A stretch of 64,000 nt of DNA, from contig NZ_LNYG01000013.1 of NCBI RefSeq assembly GCF_001467745.1, positions 1,705,144 through 1,769,143 on the forward strand, in the 5' to 3' direction. Made by a program: the position numbers and the translations under genes. The notes below the pieces were generated by a model. That model was not told the DNA's origin. It was given only the letters and a program-made list of their open reading frames with translations, and did no database searches. This DNA comes from Legionella jamestowniensis (lineage in GTDB: Bacteria; Pseudomonadota; Gammaproteobacteria; Legionellales; Legionellaceae). Below, piece by piece: positions 61,231 through 64,000 of the stretch (positions within the stretch are counted from its first letter, which is position 1; each line of letters opens with the position of its first letter).

Positions 61231-62043
61231 ATGCAATTTGCCTTCTTTATTTTCTTTCTGTTGATTGGTGGCTGCGCTACATCTCCCACGTCAATGAATT
61301 CCACTGGTAAATTACCCAGGACAAAGCATATAAAAGCAACATCAACAACCAAAACACCCTCAAGATATACCCAAGAAAAAGATGGCGCTCCTAAAGGGCC
61401 TGTGCCTTCTTCATTTAAAGAAGTTAAACCCAAATCTGAACCTCTTAGTCGTTATGGAAATCCTGATACTTATGCTGTGGAAGGGCGAACTTATGAGGTA
61501 TTGAAAAATTCCAGTGGTTATAAAGCACGTGGAATAGCCTCTTGGTATGGAACGAAGTTTCATAAACAACGAACATCAAGCGGTGATGATTATGATATGT
61601 ATGCAATGACAGCCGCCCATAAAACATTGCCACTACCAACTTATGTAAAAGTAAAAAATTTGAGTAATGGGCGTGTTGCCGTTGTGAAAGTAAACGATAG
61701 AGGTCCTTTTCGAAATGATAGGGTAATTGATTTATCTTATGCGGCAGCAACAAAACTGGGACTACTCCCCCACGGCACAGCACCTGTTGAAATTGAAGCT
61801 TTGAACATTGGCAAGAGGGTCGCACATTATTATGTCCAGGCTGGTGCCTTTAGTTCCGAAAATTTAGCTGTTATTCTCCAAAGTAAATTAGCCAAATTAA
61901 CTCCTTCCCCTGTACTCATTGAAAAATATGATCATCGTTTCATTGTTAGAGTAGGCCCTTTCGCAACGAAACAAATGACAGATTCTTTGAAAAGCAAACT
62001 TGCGGCCAACGGGGTAAATGGTGCTTTTGCATTATTACGTTAA
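61231..62043 (+). CDS. rlpA: Septal-ring lipoprotein RlpA (DPBB + SPOR)
   Basis: Lipoprotein with lipobox IGGC. The double-psi beta-barrel (about 108-190) has GIASWYGTKFHKQRTSSGD, VKVNDRGPF and RVIDLSYAAATKLG with the lytic transglycosylase Asp. The C-terminal SPOR domain (about 195-270: YVQAGAFSSENLAVILQSKL, FIVRVGPFATKQ) binds denuded septal glycan. 270 residues. It is divergent from dacA and not in an operon with it. RlpA genes commonly neighbour dacA. Confidence 0.93.
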   Translation: MQFAFFIFFLLIGGCATSPTSMNSTGKLPRTKHIKATSTTKTPSRYTQEKDGAPKGPVPSSFKEVKPKSEPLSRYGNPDTYAVEGRTYEVLKNSSGYKARGIASWYGTKFHKQRTSSGDDYDMYAMTAAHKTLPLPTYVKVKNLSNGRVAVVKVNDRGPFRNDRVIDLSYAAATKLGLLPHGTAPVEIEALNIGKRVAHYYVQAGAFSSENLAVILQSKLAKLTPSPVLIEKYDHRFIVRVGPFATKQMTDSLKSKLAANGVNGAFALLR

Positions 62044-62214
62044 TGTGGAAACACTAAATGCCCAGGCGCCTGCAATGTTCCTAAACAGTTACTTCCTGTG
62101 CTATTCTTTACACTTATTTTTTTATTTAATTTGATTATAAATTTATCATTGAGAATCTAAAATTATCATATAACGACTCGAAAAATTTAGTAATCGGTTT
62201 AAGAGAAGTATTGA

Positions 62215-63549
62215 ATGAGTAAAAGACGACAAAAATTACCAACCGAAACAATCATTGCTGAGATAGAAAAATTTAGTCATGATGGTCGTGGAATTGCTCG
62301 CATAAATGGAAAAACTACTTTTATTCAAGGTGCACTTCCGAATGAGAAAGTTTCATTTCAATATACCCGAAAAAAAAGTGATTTTGATGAGGGGAGGGTT
62401 GTTGCAATTCTCTCGCCCTCTACTGAACGTGTCGAACCTTCCTGCTCCCATTACACCCTTTGCGGTGGTTGCTCCTTACAGCATCTAAGTGAGCAGACGC
62501 AAATCCAGGTTAAACAGAAGTTGCTATTGGATTTGCTAAAACGAGTGGGTCATTGCGAACCTCAAACTATTTTGGCGCCACTGACCAGTGGTAGTTGGCA
62601 CTATCGGAATAAAGCCAGGTTAAGCGTTCGTTATGTCGAGAAAAAGCAACGAAGTCTTGTGGGTTTTAGAGAAAAAAATAATCCGCGCTTTATCGCTGAA
62701 ATCAATGAATGCCCCGTCTTAAATAAAAAAATTGATAAAGAAATCTCTAATTTACGTCTTTTAATTGATTCATTTGATGATCCGAAAATTATTGCTCAGA
62801 TAGAAGTTGCAGCAGGGGAAAAGGACATTGCATTAATTTTTCGTAACTTAAGCCCATTAACCCATGGCGATGAAGAAAAGCTCCGTGCATTTGGCGAAAG
62901 AACGCAGTTTCGCTTATTCCTGCAACCAGGAGGAAATGATACGGTAGAGCTTTTTTATCCACCTGAAAGTCTTAGTTTTTTAACGTATACTCTTCCAAAA
63001 GAAAATATTGAATTCAAATTTTACCCTACTGATTTTACCCAGGTTAATTCAGGTTTAAATCCGTTGATGATTACACTGGCACTGGAACTAATGAATTTAG
63101 ATTCTAAGGATGTCGTATTAGATCTATTTTGTGGTTTAGGTAATTTTTCACTACCTTTGGCAAAATATTGTGCGAGTGTAGTCGGCGTTGAAGGAAGTAA
63201 CGCAATGGTTGAGCGCGCCAAAATGAATGCTCAGATAAATGGCTTAACCAATACCGAATTCTTCTGTGCTGATCTTGAAAAAATGGAAGAAATTGCAAAA
63301 TTAAGCAGGCAACGTTTTACCAAACTTTTACTCGATCCTCCTCGCTCAGGGGCTGTGGAAGTCGTTAAACAAATTGAGAGTCTCAATCCTAAGCGTATTG
63401 TGTATGTCTCATGTAATCCAGCAACTTTAGCAAGGGATGCTGATATTCTTGTAAATCATAAAGGTTATCATTTAAAAGCCGCCGGTGTAATGGATATGTT
63501 TCCTCACACAGCCCATGTTGAATCGATAGCTTTATTTGAGAAAGGATAA
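62215..63549 (+). CDS. rlmD: 23S rRNA (uracil-1939-C5)-methyltransferase RlmD
   Basis: TRAM domain (about 12-67, [20 protein letters not shown]), 4Fe-4S motif C77..C83xxC86 ([10 protein letters not shown]) plus a later Cys in INECPVLN, then the class I methyltransferase with [16 protein letters not shown] and catalytic [11 protein letters not shown]. 444 residues, right for RlmD. It is 6 bp before relA, as in E. coli. The ribosome-binding site of the ATG is weak (AAGAGAAG). Confidence 0.94.
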   Translation: MSKRRQKLPTETIIAEIEKFSHDGRGIARINGKTTFIQGALPNEKVSFQYTRKKSDFDEGRVVAILSPSTERVEPSCSHYTLCGGCSLQHLSEQTQIQVKQKLLLDLLKRVGHCEPQTILAPLTSGSWHYRNKARLSVRYVEKKQRSLVGFREKNNPRFIAEINECPVLNKKIDKEISNLRLLIDSFDDPKIIAQIEVAAGEKDIALIFRNLSPLTHGDEEKLRAFGERTQFRLFLQPGGNDTVELFYPPESLSFLTYTLPKENIEFKFYPTDFTQVNSGLNPLMITLALELMNLDSKDVVLDLFCGLGNFSLPLAKYCASVVGVEGSNAMVERAKMNAQINGLTNTEFFCADLEKMEEIAKLSRQRFTKLLLDPPRSGAVEVVKQIESLNPKRIVYVSCNPATLARDADILVNHKGYHLKAAGVMDMFPHTAHVESIALFEKG

Positions 63550-63555
63550 ATAGTT

Positions 63556-64000
63556 ATGGTCAAAGTTAAAGAAGATACCCCTTGGTCAGTCGATGGTAAC
63601 ATCGATGTAGAACAATGGTTACAGCAATTAGGAAGCAAAGGGTATTTTCAAGACTTGGATTTAATTCGTAATGCTTGCACATTAAGTCAACTGGCAGGAC
63701 AGGATCATGCTACGGAAACAGGAGTCTCCTGCCTGCAATTAGGTTTATCCATGGCTGATGTGCTTGCGGATTTAGAAGTTGATCAAGAAACGTTATGTGC
63801 GGCCATCATTTTTGAAAACGTCCATTATGCAGAATTATCCCTGGATGATGTTGAGGAACAATTAGGTAGTTCCATTGCCAAATTGGTAAAAGGAATTGAA
63901 AAAATGAGCGCCATGCATAATTTGCAGGCACTTAGTAAATACCCTCAAAATAAACATCAACTTGATAACATCCGCAAAATGCTATTAGCCATGGTTGATG
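63556..64000 (+). CDS. relA: GTP pyrophosphokinase RelA (5' part, cut by window end)
   Basis: First 148 codons, open to the border. MVKVKEDTPWSVDGNIDVEQWL and YFQDLDLIRNACTLSQLAG match the RelA N-terminus. The HD-like hydrolase region reads AAIIFENVHYAELSLDDVEEQLG without the HD pair, as in RelA, so this should be the synthetase-only enzyme that makes (p)ppGpp on stalled ribosomes. (p)ppGpp triggers the transmissive switch in Legionella. It lies 6 bp after rlmD. The synthetase domain is outside the window. Confidence 0.93.
   Translation, partial: MVKVKEDTPWSVDGNIDVEQWLQQLGSKGYFQDLDLIRNACTLSQLAGQDHATETGVSCLQLGLSMADVLADLEVDQETLCAAIIFENVHYAELSLDDVEEQLGSSIAKLVKGIEKMSAMHNLQALSKYPQNKHQLDNIRKMLLAMVD

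Overview
The window is A+T-rich chromosomal DNA from a gammaproteobacterium, almost certainly Legionella and probably not L. pneumophila. Three things point there: gene order (pilB-pilC-pilD; dacA-dat-ybeD-lipB-lssY-lssZ; hisS-yfgM-bamB-der), a very large ankyrin-repeat protein of effector type, and Legionella-style short interspersed repeats. From memory, the lssB and lssD secretion genes that follow lssZ in L. pneumophila are usually missing in other species, and they are missing here. Most of the window is housekeeping. I see no IS element, prophage, CRISPR array, rRNA or tRNA.

Layout. 1-260: dispersed repeat. 270-6135 (+): pilW/pilF, a short rodZ, hisS, yfgM, bamB, der. 6500-6934 (-): UspA protein. 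7435-10273 (+): moaA, moaD, moaE and a MoeB-rhodanese. They converge on two (-) genes that are diverged copies of one MoaC-MogA fusion, each keeping a different intact half. Upstream of these are a TPMT methyltransferase and a DUF4239 membrane protein. 13796-18421 (+): a 1541-residue protein with a RelE-like N-terminus, an SF1 helicase and two ankyrin modules. 18527-20409 (-): folK, pcnB. 20532-24586: terC, hemJ, a rubredoxin missed by length cut-offs, hemL and a PfkB kinase. 24588-27841 (-): pta-ackA. 28144-34693 (+): peptide transporter, mnmC, a small orphan, cydAB. 34758-36629: PhzF protein, a DUF2490 barrel (-), a Trp-rich small protein. 36987-40429 (+): prpB-prpC-prpD, facing ppsR (-).

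41548-48438 looks more accessory: a membrane protein, a Sel1-like protein, an extended beta-carbonic anhydrase (-), then a membrane cyclase-like protein, a cyclic-nucleotide-binding protein and an NTT/MFS transporter with a HEAT-like tail. The last three look like a cyclic-nucleotide signalling unit and are, with the Ank-helicase and the MoaC/MogA pair, the most interesting content.

48518-52132 (-): pilD, pilC, pilB. 52228-54327 (+): a small orphan, a methyltransferase-like protein, DUF1820, hpt. 54338-61089 (-): YafK-like L,D-transpeptidase, lssZ-like, lssY-like (DedA+PAP2+LssY), lipB, ybeD, a D-amino-acid transaminase, dacA. 61231-64000 (+): rlpA, rlmD and the start of relA.

Functional themes: envelope and pilus biogenesis (pilW, rodZ, bamB, pilBCD, dacA, dat, rlpA, L,D-transpeptidase), molybdenum cofactor synthesis, haem synthesis and respiration (hemL, hemJ, cydAB), and carbon flow through acetyl-phosphate, propionate and PEP (pta-ackA, prpBCD, ppsR).
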